From the NCBI RefSeq assembly GCF_008831285.2, contig NW_022204989.1, positions 1 to 27,761 of the forward strand: 27,761 bases of DNA, read 5' to 3'. Numbering within the stretch: position 1 is the first letter of the stretch; each line of letters starts with the position of its first letter. This document shows positions 8,896 to 17,903 of this stretch, piece after piece. The translations under genes and the position numbers were made by a program. The DNA is from Nymphaea colorata. Its lineage: Eukaryota > Streptophyta > Magnoliopsida > Nymphaeales > Nymphaeaceae. Below the pieces are notes generated by a model, which worked only from the letters and a program-made list of their open reading frames with translations, was not told the DNA's origin and did not search any database.

Positions 8896-9790
8896 TGGAT
8901 GCTTTCTGATAGGTGCATAAAAGGTCAGACTTTCACTCCCAGAAGTTTATCTTGATCCAATGAAGGATGCTGGGAGGTAGGCTCCCCACCATTTATTAAG
9001 AAGGATTCATATGTACACGACAGAAGCTTATCTTGATCAAATTTAGTGTTTTCTTCTACAAAAAAAGTACAAGTATCGGCAATTAAGAAAAATAAACATT
9101 ATAGGCTAAGTGCACTCATGCAGGGGTATGCAAGGTAATAGAATACGAATGGTATTAAGTTGAAGACAAAACAATTAATAAATGAAGTTCCAACCAGTGA
9201 AAATGGTGTCAATTACATATTGTGGTTCATACGGATGTTGACAAATTCAATTTTTTTCTTTTCATTTTTGTCCACTTGTGTGTGGCTTAGCCTACCATCT
9301 TTAGATCCCTTGTATCTTATTTTCCTCTTGAAATCCCAATCATGGAATCAAGAACAAATTGATTGTGGTCCCTCCTTTTTTTTAGACAGTGATTCATTTT
9401 TTTTATGAAATTACAAATTTTGGTTCAAACATAAAAATACCAGTAATTTAAAAAATATGTCATAGTGTTATAGGAAAATTATGGCCGTGGTGAGAATATA
9501 ATGTAAATGATGGGTATTATATGAAAATGTAAATCAAATTCTTGAGAGATCGGTGAGTCCTTATGGTCTCTTATTCATCTAATATGTAGTTTATAGCTAG
9601 AATATTTCTTCTTTTTCTTCTTTCAATAGAACCTGATTAGTTAAATTTAAATTTGATTCCACAAGGTATAGTAGCTAAATTGCATTTGAAGTCTGTTTGT
9701 AATAATCCTATACAAAATTGATCATTTGCAATTCATTCTGTCCCCACATATAGAGAAAGCCCCAAGCGGTGTAGCATGGTTGCCTCTGTT
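8896..9790. repeat. NLR upstream-flank repeat, copy F3
   Basis: The upstream flank of NLR-1. Its first 400 bp match F2 (5236-5530) and its later part matches F1 (52-676) and F4 (19243-19920). It contains the common word TAGGCTAAGTGCACTCATGC at 9102. Together the four copies show that the NLR unit and its flank were duplicated several times. Confidence 0.75.
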
Positions 9791-9920
9791 AGTTCATTTA
9801 TTATGGGTGCTACTGCTAGGGACTGCAAAAGATTGATGCATGACACTTTAGTTGACATGTACTCTGCTCTCCACCCAGAACCGGGTTAGAGGAAAAAAGG
9901 AAGGGGCTTCAGCCTCCTCA

Positions 9921-10265
9921 GGGCATTCATATAAACTAAAGCAAAAAATACAGTTGTGAGATGAATTTAATCCAAACCATCAATCAGTAAAGAAAACACG
10001 GTGACAAGAGCGTCTTTTTCATCAGGATAGACCAAGGGTATTCATATAAAATAAAGCAAAAAAAGTAGTTGTGATATGAATTGAATCCATAATATCCACC
10101 AGTAAAAGAGACAAAGTGACCAGAACATCATTTTCTTTACGATAGACAAAGGGTATTCATACAAACTAAAAGCAAAGAAAAAAAAGAAGACAGTTATGAA
10201 ATGAATTTAATCCAAAGCATCCAGCAATCAAAAAGACAGTGATAAGAGAATAATATTAATTACAA
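9921..10265. repeat. 115-bp minisatellite, three units (copy A)
   Basis: Units start with GGGTATTCAT(A)TAAACTAAAGC-like words at 9921, 10036 and 10151, giving an exact 115-bp period. Each unit continues with an A-run, CAGTTGTGA-ATGAATTTAATCCA, a CCA-CAGTAAAAGA box and GTGA-AAGA-CAT-ATTTTC. Related units occur at 20079-20424, 20514-20580, 21687-22045 and 22049-22393. Confidence 0.9.
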
Positions 10266-10386
10266 CAGACCCAGAAGAATGGCTGCAAGGTGCATGACAA
10301 TGACACTGGACTGCTTAATTGGATGGCGGTTTTAAGCACTAAAAGAGTGCACTGCTCATTCATTGAAGAAGAAGCCCCTTTGACCC

Positions 10387-10423
<37 letters not shown>

Positions 10424-10430
10424 CGTGTGT
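10387..10430. repeat. (CT)n(GT)n microsatellite
   Basis: A CT run (10387-10406) followed by GT (10407-10430). The equivalent site in copy B (22396-22442) has a longer GT run and almost no CT. Confidence 0.95.
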
Positions 10431-11545
10431 TCATTCCATATGGTGACTTCAACTGATTTGGTGACATAGCTTCCTTTTATTGCTGGAACATTGCCTAATT
10501 TCCATCTTTTGCCTGTCTGTGCAATTTATGGAGCAAGTTTGCTTAGCTTAACAACAAATGCATGGCGTGAAGCAGCAACCACAGTACTTTATATCTATTT
10601 CTTCAAACTTCCATCTGACATTTCCTAATTCGTTTTCTTCTACTTTACTGCATATCTGTCAATGCATGCACGCATGCATCTGTGTATGTGTGTGTGAGAG
10701 AAAGAGAGATTGAAAAAGAGAGAGAGTCAGAGTGAGAGTGAGAGAAAAAAAGGAAACAGTTGAGTGACCAAAAAGGAGTCCACCCATGAGGAATGAGATT
10801 CCTTCACCATAGAAATATTGTCTCAGAGACCCTAACCACCTAAACTTTTCATGTTGACATGACACCCCTAAACTTTTTCCCCTCTCTATGTATCTTAAAC
10901 TTCTTCTATATTCAACATTAATGGCACAAAAAGGTTTAAATTCCAAGTCAATAATAGATGGTAGAATTTCACTTTATATTTCTAGCTGAAAACAAGTCCT
11001 TCACCTCATTCCCCACACTAATTTCGAAGTTCTTGACGTTTGGAATATACTGTTGTGCATCATCTTCATTCCTACGTTCAGTTAGCTGGTACCACAATTT
11101 TTTTGAAGCAGAAAGCACTCTCTTGCTTGGGAGTCAAGAGCAAACATTTCTTTATGAGTAACAAACGTTATTACACATTACTGTTAGTTGGTTGAATCAG
11201 TTCATGTGATTGAACCACATTCCCATTGTGTTCCCAACTTATACATGTTGTGCCACTTTATTACACACACACACACATATACATATATATAAATATAAAA
11301 TATGAGAAATAGTAACTAGCATTGGGGTCAAATGGCTGCCCATCCATTAGCAATGACTTTCTTGACCAAGAGTAGTACACCTAATTAAAGGTACAACATA
11401 CAATTCTTGATTGATATTAAAATTTGGTCATCCAGAATAAGGGGACAGACAAATTTTTAGCTCTTAAGGACTCATATCACTGCACACCAGATATCAGCTT
11501 AACAACAGTTAATTTCCCATGTGCCACATGCCCAATTCTACCTGC
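10431..11545. other. Gene-free duplicated spacer
   Basis: No gene recognised. It is collinear with 22443-23940 of copy B. It contains a GCATGCA / TGTG / GAGA tract (10665-10745) and an AC/TA tract (11262-11290). The open frames here are low-complexity products. Confidence 0.6.
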
Positions 11546-11611
11546 AAAATTGGAAAAAGTGGTCACTCGGTTTGTGTGAAAATTGGAAAAAGTGATCACT
11601 CGGTTTGTGTG
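11546..11611. repeat. 33-bp tandem duplication, copy A only
   Basis: AAAATTGGAAAAAGTG starts at 11546 and again at 11579; units differ by one base (GGTCAC versus GATCAC). Copy B (about 23970) has a single unit, so the duplication arose after the segmental duplication or was lost from B. Confidence 0.9.
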
Positions 11612-11726
11612 CATGCCTAAGGTGGGAACATTAAAAATTCTTTTACAATTATGAACAAAGTAAATAAGCACCTTTTTCACCCTAAGTAAATCTTCCTTCC
11701 TACATTTTCTCTTTTTAACTTGGGTA

Positions 11727-11912
11727 TCTTTCTTACTGCAAATACGTGAAAACATAAAAGATTTATCTGAAGAAGAGAAAGAAACTGCAACTAAACAGAA
11801 AGATGCAGATCTGAAACGGGTGCAGTTGGTACACCCTTTTGACTTCAGGGAGGGTGAATGCACTGCCATTCAGGGACCTGTGGTTATAGCATCTACTGGG
11901 GTTCAGGCAAGG
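11727..11912 (+). pseudogene. Conserved exon-like segment with splice donor (copy A)
   Basis: One plus-strand frame reads QIRENIKDLSEEEKETATKQ, then DADLKRVQLVHPFDFREGE, then CTAIQGPVVIASTGVQA, and meets GCAAG|GTAAAC at 11911, a good donor, with an in-frame stop just beyond. The composition (charged helix, then a compact hydrophobic segment) looks like real protein. Copy B (24133-24311) keeps the same reading apart from small indels. I do not recognise the family; the shape HPFDF...GPVVIAS is faintly like beta-CASP metallo-beta-lactamase proteins, but that is a guess. No initiation codon or neighbouring exon was found, so it is probably a captured or orphan exon. Confidence 0.35.
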
Positions 11913-11934
11913 TAAACACCGTGGCTGTTAGGGG

Positions 11935-12060
11935 TATCAATCATTTTTAATAGTCACAATTAATGCCGTGGCTGTTGCATAGAACAAACAAAGCAGATTT
12001 TTGCTTTAGCCAGTGATGATGACCAACCTGTTCCATTCACGTAAATGACCATGGCCGTTG
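11935..12060. other. Copy A-specific segment left of the copia element
   Basis: Absent from copy B, where GGCTGTTAGGGG is followed at once by a CATTATAGAATATG word. Together with 16627-16723 it makes about 220 bp into which the copia element later inserted. Its outer ends, TATCAATCATT and (reverse complement) TATCAAATATT, are similar, as in a small inverted-repeat element. CCGTGGCTGTT occurs at 11919 and again at 11966. Confidence 0.5.
12056..12060. repeat. Target-site duplication, left (CGTTG)
   Basis: CGTTG directly precedes the 5' LTR and is repeated exactly after the 3' LTR at 16627-16631. A 5-bp duplication is the rule for Ty1/copia integrases. Confidence 0.95.
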
Positions 12061-12485
12061 TGTAAATGCACAAGCTGCAGACCGATACAGCTGCTCACTG
12101 GATGAAGGAAATTGTGAAGATCATGCCAGCTCAACGAATGAAGAAAATCATGAAGATCATGACAAATCAAACAAAAAGGCAACTATACCCGTTAGATTTG
12201 GAGTGATAAATCAAGGAAGAACACCTCACGAGGCAGGGAATCTAGGCAAGAAAAGTTGCAATGTATCCTCATCAAAGGAGAAAGAAATGATTATAGAAAC
12301 TAGAAATTTAAGTAAGGATTGTTTGAATTTTAAACAAATCTGTAACAATCCTCCAAGAAACATGTATAAATTATCTCATCAAGGGAACCTCATATCCATC
12401 GTTTTTCTTGGTGTGAGAGACAGTGGACGTAGGATTCTTTTTAATCCGAACCACTTAAAATTTTAGTCTTGAATTTTTCCTTTCA
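12061..12485 (+). repeat. 5' LTR of the copia element
   Basis: Starts TGTAAATGCACAAGC and ends TTTTTCCTTTCA. A TATA-like GTATAAATT lies near 12363, followed by AAGGGAACC. An open frame through the LTR is not a gene: the same frame appears in the 3' LTR. Confidence 0.96.
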
Positions 12486-12497
12486 TGGTATCAGAGC
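12486..12497 (+). other. Primer-binding site (tRNA-iMet type)
   Basis: TGGTATCAGAGC, the standard plant copia primer-binding site complementary to the 3' end of initiator methionine tRNA, directly abuts the 5' LTR. It fixes the LTR boundary. Confidence 0.95.
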
Positions 12498-12526
12498 ATA
12501 GTTCCGTGAGGATTAAAGATTTCTCC

Positions 12527-13440
12527 ATGGCTTCCGGTGCATCCTCTTCGTCCTTCATGGCAGCTAAGTATCCATATCCTTCAACGGTTAATGTTGCAAA
12601 TTTTCTCACAAGAATTACTTGCTTTGGAAAACCCAAATGCTTGGGCTGATTGGAAGCCAAGACGTGATGGGTTTTATTGATGGACAAATCTTCAAACCGA
12701 CCTCTACCATTGAAATTGTTGAAAATGGTGAGGCCCGTTCTGTCCCAAATCCAGAATTCTTTGCCTGGAAAAAATCAGAACGACTTCTTAGCGGGTGGAT
12801 CACTGGATCACTCTCAGAAGAAGTGCTAGGTCTTGTGGTTGGACTCCAAAGCTCTGCTGAAGTCTGGAATGCTCTTATAATGGTCTTTGCTAGAGAATCA
12901 AAAGACTGAGAATTTCTGTTAAACAGAAAATTGCAGACTTTTCAAAATCAAGATAAAACTGTTACTGAGTATATAACAGGTTTCAAAACCATATGTGATG
13001 AGTTGGCAGCCATTGGGAAACCTCTGTCGGATCAAGACAAATTTTGTTGGCTCACGACGTCGATACTTCGACCTCCTATTCCTGCATATATTGATGTTGT
13101 TTCACTGCTTGAAAGCCACGACAACGTGAAAAATCTCCATGGGTTCCAACTCAATCCTAATGCTGCGTTCATAAGCCAGCGAGTTCAAGTTCAACCCTCT
13201 TACTCTCACAATTAAAGAGGATGTGATCACTATAACAGAAAAAATAGTAGCTCTCGCTTCAACTCGTGAGGACGTGGATTTCCACCCGCTTCTCAATCTC
13301 GTCCCACCAACACTCCAGCCAATGTCGGACGAAATACCACTCAATCTTCAGTCAAAGCAGTGTGTCAAATTTGTGGCTTGAGTAATCACACGGCATTCAA
13401 ATGCTACCACAGATTCAATCAGGCGTATCAGCCCAAAGAT
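12527..13440 (+). pseudogene. Copia Gag with zinc knuckle, broken
   Basis: Gag forms the virus-like particle. The likely start is ATG 12527 (MASGASSSSFMAAKYPYPST). A deletion near 12600 shifts the frame, and Gag continues with NYLLWKTQMLGLIGSQDV and WITGSLSEEVLGLVVGL (the UBN2/retrotran_gag type region), then FQNQDKTVTEYITGFKTICD. The zinc knuckle CQICGLSNHTAFKC fits CX2CX4HX4C. In-frame stops are TGA 12907, TAA 13213 and TGA 13267; two look like CGA-to-TGA changes, as expected from deamination of methylated DNA. Confidence 0.92.
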
Positions 13441-13845
13441 CTTCCAAAAATTTTTTCCACTGATCAAGTTGCCGATCCTAATAATGCAGACTGGTATCCG
13501 GACATTGGCACAACTTCTCATGTTACAGATGATCCAGGTAAACTGAAACATCTCATTAAATACCATGAAACTGATTCAGTTATGGTTGGAAACGGGCAGC
13601 GTTTACGGATAACTGATATTGGCTCTACTAATATTGATCTTGGAAATACAACTCTCCCTCTTGATGATGTGTTGGTTGTTCCTGCGATAAAGAAAAATCT
13701 TATTTTTGTAAGTCAGCTTACGTCTTATATGCCCTATGTATTTGAGTTTACATCTGATTCGTTTGTAATTAAGGACAAGGAAACCAATCAGACGATTGCC
13801 AAGGGAGCTAGACAGGATAACAGCAACGTCAGAAATTTGGAATAG
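13441..13845 (+). pseudogene. Copia protease region, broken
   Basis: Aspartic protease region. The active-site segment reads WYPDIGTTSHVTDD, where functional copia proteases have D-T/S-G; the middle residue is isoleucine here. It continues with GNGQRLRITDIGSTNI and LDDVLVVPAIKKNLIFVSQL, the usual copia pattern before integrase. A deletion near 13805-13820 shifts the frame, giving TAG at 13843. Confidence 0.88.
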
Positions 13846-14400
13846 TCGCCTTGGGCATCCATCAGCTAAGATCATTGATTTTTTATCATCCAAGGGTAGA
13901 ATAAATTTGACAGCAAAAAGGTGTATGTTTTCGATTTGTCAAAGTTGTCAATTGGGAAAAGCAACACGTTTGCCTTTTCTTCCATTAGATGATGAATATT
14001 ATGAACCCTTTGAAAAAATTCATTGTGATCTTTGGGAACCAGCACCAGTTGATTCTTGTCAAAAATTTCGATATTATGCTCTCTTTGTTGATCACCACTC
14101 TCGATACTCCTGGATCTATCCATTAAAATCTAAGTCTGATTTTTTTACAAAGTTTATGAAATTTCATAAAATGGTGACAACGCAATTCGGAAGATCTGTA
14201 AAAAAATTTCAAAGTGATGAAGGTGGTGAATTTAGGAGCGCTGTTTTTCTCTCTTATTTAAGAGAATATGGAATCAAACATCTCAAGGTTTGCCCAAAAA
14301 CTCCTGAACAGAATAGTTGGTGAAGCGGAAACACAGGTCAGTTACTGAACTTGGATTAACTTTACCATTTCATAGTAATTTACCAACCTGCCCTCACCGA
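13805..14400 (+). pseudogene. Copia integrase, broken and truncated
   Basis: Integrase inserts the cDNA. The N-terminal zinc module is present (WNSRLGHPSAKIIDFLSSK ... CMFSICQSCQLGK). The DDE core keeps the first two acidic residues (HCDLW and FQSDEGGEF). A single-base loss near 14315 puts TGA at 14321; in the shifted frame the segment that normally reads VERKHR shows lysine in place of the catalytic glutamate, followed by RKHRSVTELGLTLPFHS. After about 14385 the rest of the domain is deleted and a proline/serine-rich linker follows. Confidence 0.88.
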
Positions 14401-14401
14401 A

Positions 14402-14770
14402 GTGAACCCCCCTGATATTGCGAGACTTCACAATAGTGAACCAGAACCTCCCTTTCTTGCTTCTTCTCTACAACCACCAGTCATGCCTCCCTCACCTTTA
14501 TCACCACCAGAGTCACCATCACTGCTTAGCTCGCTAGCTCCTCACTCATCATCGCCACCTAGCTCACCCTCTCCAATCTCATCTAATGCCTTACCTAATA
14601 CCTCTACAAGACTATCTCATCCTATGGTCATGCATTCTCAAAATGGTATTGTTAAACCCAATCCCAAATACATATTAACTACCCATGCTCCCACCCAACC
14701 AAGACATTTTTCATTGCTGTTAAAAATCCCGGTTGGAGGCAAGCTATGGAGGATGAAATGGCAGCATTGA
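14402..14770 (+). pseudogene. Copia integrase-RT linker, Pro/Ser-rich
   Basis: About 100 codons dominated by P and S (for example PPVMPPSPLSPPESPSLLSS), then HPMVMHSQNGIVKPNPKYIL, which corresponds to the conserved start of the copia RT region. A frameshift near 14720 displaces the normal NPGWRQAMEDEMAAL reading. Confidence 0.85.
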
Positions 14771-15582
14771 TTGCAAATGACCTTGGCACCTCGCGATCCC
14801 TCCATGCATATTATTGGCAGCCAATGGGTTTACAAAACCAAATTGAATAGTGATGGCCACATTGATAGACTTAAGGCAAGGCTGGTAGCACAGGGTTATA
14901 CTCAAGTTGAAGGCATGGATTTCCTTGAAACCTTTTCACCAGTGACTATTCGGATCCTTCTCTCTGTTGCTCTTATGAATAGCTGGCCACTTAAACAACT
15001 TTATGTCAAAAATGCATTCTTGAATGGCTGTTTGACTGAAACTGTATTCATTGAGCAGCCTCCATCTTTCAAAGATGATCGATTTCCACACCTTGTTTGC
15101 AAATTGCGCTATATGGCCTCAAACAAGCCCCTCAAGCTTGGTATGATCGGTTTGCTCAATTCTTATTTTCTCACAATTTTCAAGCCAGCTCTGCAGATCC
15201 ATCGTTATTTGTTCAACTCCAACAGTCGACTGTAACTATACTTCTATTATATATGGATGATATCATTCTCACTGGTAGCAGTCCTACTTTTCTTGCATCC
15301 TTTCAAAAGGAAGTATCACGTACATTTGCTATGAATGATATTGGGAAATTACATTATTTCTTAGGCATTCAAGTTCAACGCACTGCTTCTGGACTATTCC
15401 TCAACCAGCAATGCTATGCTATGGAAATTGTTGAATTCGCACAGATGCAATCGTGCAGATTAACTGTTACCCCAATGGTTACTAATGTTTTTAGAAACAA
15501 CACTGCAGAAGAAGAAGCATATCCCAATGCTACATTGTATCGCAGTCTTGTTGGCGCTCTGCAATATCTTACGTTTACATGA
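14771..15582 (+). pseudogene. Copia reverse transcriptase, catalytically damaged
   Basis: RT copies the RNA genome into DNA. Seen: GSQWVYKTKLNSDGHIDRLK, ARLVAQGYTQ, then QLYVKNAFLNG, where the normal reading is LDVKNAFLNG: the first catalytic aspartate is tyrosine (codon 15002-15004). YGLKQAPQAWYDRF follows after a frameshift near 15105. The YMDD box is intact at 15250-15261 (LLLYMDDIILTG). KLHYFLGIQV and YRSLVGALQYL complete the domain. A frameshift with TGA at 15580 separates it from RNase H. Confidence 0.93.
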
Positions 15583-16200
15583 CCCGGACATCACTTATGC
15601 TATTAATTATGTGTCACAGTTTATGCACGTTCCCTCCTTGCGACATTTCTAGTTGCTGAAACGCATTCTTCGCTATATTCAGGGTACTATCTCTCTTGGG
15701 ATGCAATTCTTGAAGCCCAGCAAATTATCAGTTCGAGCTTATTCTAATGCAGATTGGGTCGTCGCTCTACCAAAGGCTACTGCACCTTTTTGGGCTCCAA
15801 TTGTATTTCCTGGGCATCTAAAATACAACAAAGTGTTGCGCGATCTTCTTGTGAAGCAGAATATCATGCTCTTCCAATGGCAGCAGCAGAACTAACTTGG
15901 ATCATGTTCATTCTTAGAGATCTTGGACTGTTTCTCTCTCAACCTCCCTTGCTGTTATGTAACAATCTTTCTACTTTGCAATCCACCATCAAAACGGCCC
16001 ATCACTCCCGGATGAAGCACATTGAGCTTGATTTTCATTTTGTATGGGAAAAAGTGGCTCTTGGATTGTTAGTTACTCAATTTATTTTGTCCGCTCATCA
16101 GCTTGCTGATATGTTTACAAAGCCATTGCCCCATCATCGATTGACAACATTGGGTCACCATCTCGGACTTCGCTATAGTCTACGCTCGAGATTGAAGGGA
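15583..16200 (+). pseudogene. Copia RNase H, broken
   Basis: RNase H removes RNA from the RNA-DNA hybrid. LLKRILRYIQGTISLG and YSNADW are followed, after a frameshift near 15755, by RRSTKGYCTFLGSNCISWAS, SCEAEYHALPMAAAELTWI, HIELDFHFVWEKV and QLADMFTKPLP. A stop (TAG, about 15651) precedes LLKRIL. The last frame stays open into the 3' LTR. Confidence 0.92.
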
Positions 16201-16202
16201 GA
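16194..16202 (+). other. Polypurine tract
   Basis: GAAGGGAGA directly precedes the TGTTAACG start of the 3' LTR, as needed for plus-strand priming. Confidence 0.9.
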
Positions 16203-16626
16203 TGTTAACGCACAAGTTGCAGACCGTTATAGCTCCTCACCGGATGAAGGAAATCGTGAAGATCATGGCAGCTCAATGAATGAAGAAAATCATGAAGATC
16301 ATGACAAATCAAACAAAAAGGCAACTATACGCATTAGATTTGGAGTGATAAATCAAGGAAGAACACCTCACGAGGCAGGGAATCTAGGCAAGAAAAGTGG
16401 CAACGTATCCTCATCAAAGGAGAAAGAAATGATTATAGAAACTAGAAATTTAAGGAAGGATTGTTTGAATTTTAAACAAATCTGTAACAATCCCTCCAAG
16501 AAACGTATAAATTCTCTCATCAAGGGAACCTAATAGCCATCATTTTTGTTGGTGTGAAAGACAGTGGACGTAGGATTCTTTTTAATCCGAACCACTTAAA
16601 ATTTTAGCCTTGCATTTTTCCTTTCA
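16203..16626 (+). repeat. 3' LTR of the copia element
   Basis: Starts TGTTAACGCACAAG and ends TTTTTCCTTTCA, followed by the right target duplication CGTTG (16627-16631). Differences from the 5' LTR are about 23 substitutions and two small indels by hand count. Confidence 0.96.
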
Positions 16627-16723
16627 CGTTGTGCCCGTTGTATAAATATAAACTACAAATTTTATTTGGAACATAAAAGTTGCTACAATCGTTTTTGCAG
16701 AACTATCTTGATAATATTTGATA
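16627..16723. other. Copy A-specific segment right of the copia element
   Basis: Right-hand part of the ~220 bp absent from copy B. It begins with the target duplication and ends where collinearity with B resumes (CATTATAGAATATGAAAAA, 16724 here and about 24331 in B). Confidence 0.6.
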
Positions 16724-16923
16724 CATTATAGAATATGAAAAATCTATATTGACACCAGCAACAGCAGATGCCGAAATCATGCTCCCTCTTTCGCTGGATT
16801 CACACCGAACGTGAACCTAAGCTGACCAAAACCGTCTCCTTCTTGTTTTGCATGGTTCAAAATCTAATCCTCTGCTAGGTTCCGACATGTGGACAGCCTT
16901 CACAAGAGAAAACAGATCGCATG

Positions 16924-17242
16924 TCAGGAACAGAAACAGTCAAGATGGTCCGTTAACTCCGGCCGGGGGTGGAGTGCAGAACATCTGTTGATTGCCAACA
17001 ATTCAAGCTTGGAGAGGCAGGCGATCTGTTCCTTTGCATCCTTGGGACCTGTTGTTTCTACTGCATCATTTTTTTGGAGAGTAATAATATTGAAATCCGC
17101 CAGAGACTTGAAATTGGGGATGTCAGAAAGGCATTGGTGTCTTAGTTTCAAGAGACATTTCCAGTAGCCTCCCAAGGTGTTGTGCTCGGTGAAGCCTTCT
17201 AGTTGCAATTCCTCCGGTCCGGAGAGACACCACACCCACTGG
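16924..17242 (-). pseudogene. NLR LRR-tail fragment NLR-2 (copy A)
   Basis: Only the last ~105 codons of an NLR: QWVWCLSGPEELQLEGF, GGYWKCLLKLRHQCLSDIPN, FKSLADFNIITLQ and LSKLELLAINRCSALH, ending ...DHLDCFCS and TGA at 16924. It aligns residue by residue with NLR-1 (QWVWGFSQLEEFHLHSF...) and NLR-3. Similarity to NLR-1 stops abruptly at the QWVW codons (17242); the CC, NB-ARC and earlier LRRs are absent. The break is at the same base as in copy B, so the truncation predates the segmental duplication. Confidence 0.88.
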
Positions 17243-17903
17243 AAATGGATTGGATTCATATCAGCTTGAAAATGAATTCAACATGCATATTCTTGAATTA
17301 TGATAGGTAAAAACAAATCCATTCGCAGTAGCAGCTTTATGGGGATTAGGCCCCTTACCTTTATTTAAACAAAATCGCCCATACAGAGAAAGGTTAGCAT
17401 TATACAAATGCTAATTTTCACATTCAGAAAAACAAAGGGTTGACTAAACCCTCCGAATGAGCAAAAAAGAGAAAACAAACTATGAGCAACTGTTGGTCTG
17501 CACAAAATAAATTTCCCCTCCTTTAAATGGACATTACGAACACACCAAAATCGAACATAGGATTCCCTTTTTCCTCCTTCACTCTGTACTGAAAACCTTC
17601 TAAAGTTCTTCTTCAAACAGCCCACACTCTCCTTCCATCAAGGTGTAGACGAAGCTTTCGGACTAGAGCATCAACCAAAGAGATTACTGTAATGTGTTCA
17701 CCATATTCTCTGTGGAAGCTGAAAATCTGCTCTAACACCTCTACCCCACCCTCCAACATGCCTCCTCTAGGAGCCAGCAATATCCACACTCCTTTAGCTC
17801 CATCACCAGTGAATTGACGGTTTCTCCCACTTTCTCCTGCAAATTGTTCAGAAAACTGGTATTCATATCTAGTTTTGTTGTCAGATTCAAGACATAGTTT
17901 CAA
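17243..17903 (-). pseudogene. Unrecognised minus-strand ORF pair upstream of the LRR tail
   Basis: Two minus-strand open frames overlap: 17903-17613 (96 codons; contains GDGAKGVWILLAPRGGMLEG and EHITVISLVDALVRKLRLHL) and 17625-17365 (86 codons; ESYVRFWCVRNVHLKEGKF). Joined by one frameshift they would read as a single protein-like sequence running toward the LRR tail. A donor-like AAG|GTAAGG (about 17358) and an acceptor-like TTTCCAG at 17239 would splice out ~120 bp and enter the LRR tail at TGGGTGTGG. Copy B keeps the donor and acceptor but its upstream part has stops. No family recognised; a retroelement accessory protein is possible. Confidence 0.3.

Larger units (their letters stand above)
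12061..16626 (+). mobile_element. Ty1/copia retrotransposon, structurally complete, inactive
   Basis: 4,566 bp with two LTRs (425 and 424 bp), TG...CA ends, a perfect 5-bp target duplication, a tRNA-iMet-type primer-binding site and a polypurine tract. Domain order is Gag, protease, integrase, RT, RNase H, which places it in Ty1/copia rather than gypsy. The polyprotein resembles plant RE1-type elements. Every domain carries stops, frameshifts or lost catalytic residues, and much of the region between the integrase core and RT is missing, so it is shorter than typical autonomous relatives. Hand alignment of the LTRs shows about 25 differences (about 94% identity), so the insertion is not recent. 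It sits in copy A only. Confidence 0.96.
9078..17627. repeat. Segmental duplication, copy A
   Basis: Collinear with copy B (19243-25237). Order in both: flank repeat, 115-bp minisatellite, GT tract, GCATGC/GT/GA tract, AC/TA tract, exon-like block, minus-strand NLR LRR tail, and a right flank ending at 'aaacagccca'. Copy A alone carries the copia insertion (12061-16626) with about 220 bp around it; copy B alone carries extra repeat units and a 1.1-kb interruption. Matching blocks are long and easily aligned by eye, with frequent substitutions. Confidence 0.9.

Noticed and set aside
9160-9408. Open frame rich in F and L within flank repeat F3
   Set aside because: A related frame exists at 19303-19494, but both are low-complexity and the repeat has no other coding signature; the third copy (F1) does not keep it.
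10659-10946. Minus-strand frame with SLTLTLSLFQSLFLSHTHT
   Set aside because: Translated GA/GT microsatellite. The copy B equivalent (22598-22927) has the same low-complexity character.
11477-11869. 130-codon minus-strand frame
   Set aside because: It contains the translated 33-bp duplication (TNRVITFSNF twice), is not kept in copy B, and lies opposite the plus-strand reading that is conserved between copies.
12203-12466. Open frame inside the 5' LTR and its twin in the 3' LTR
   Set aside because: LTR sequence; the frame has no Gag or Pol similarity and its conservation reflects LTR duplication.
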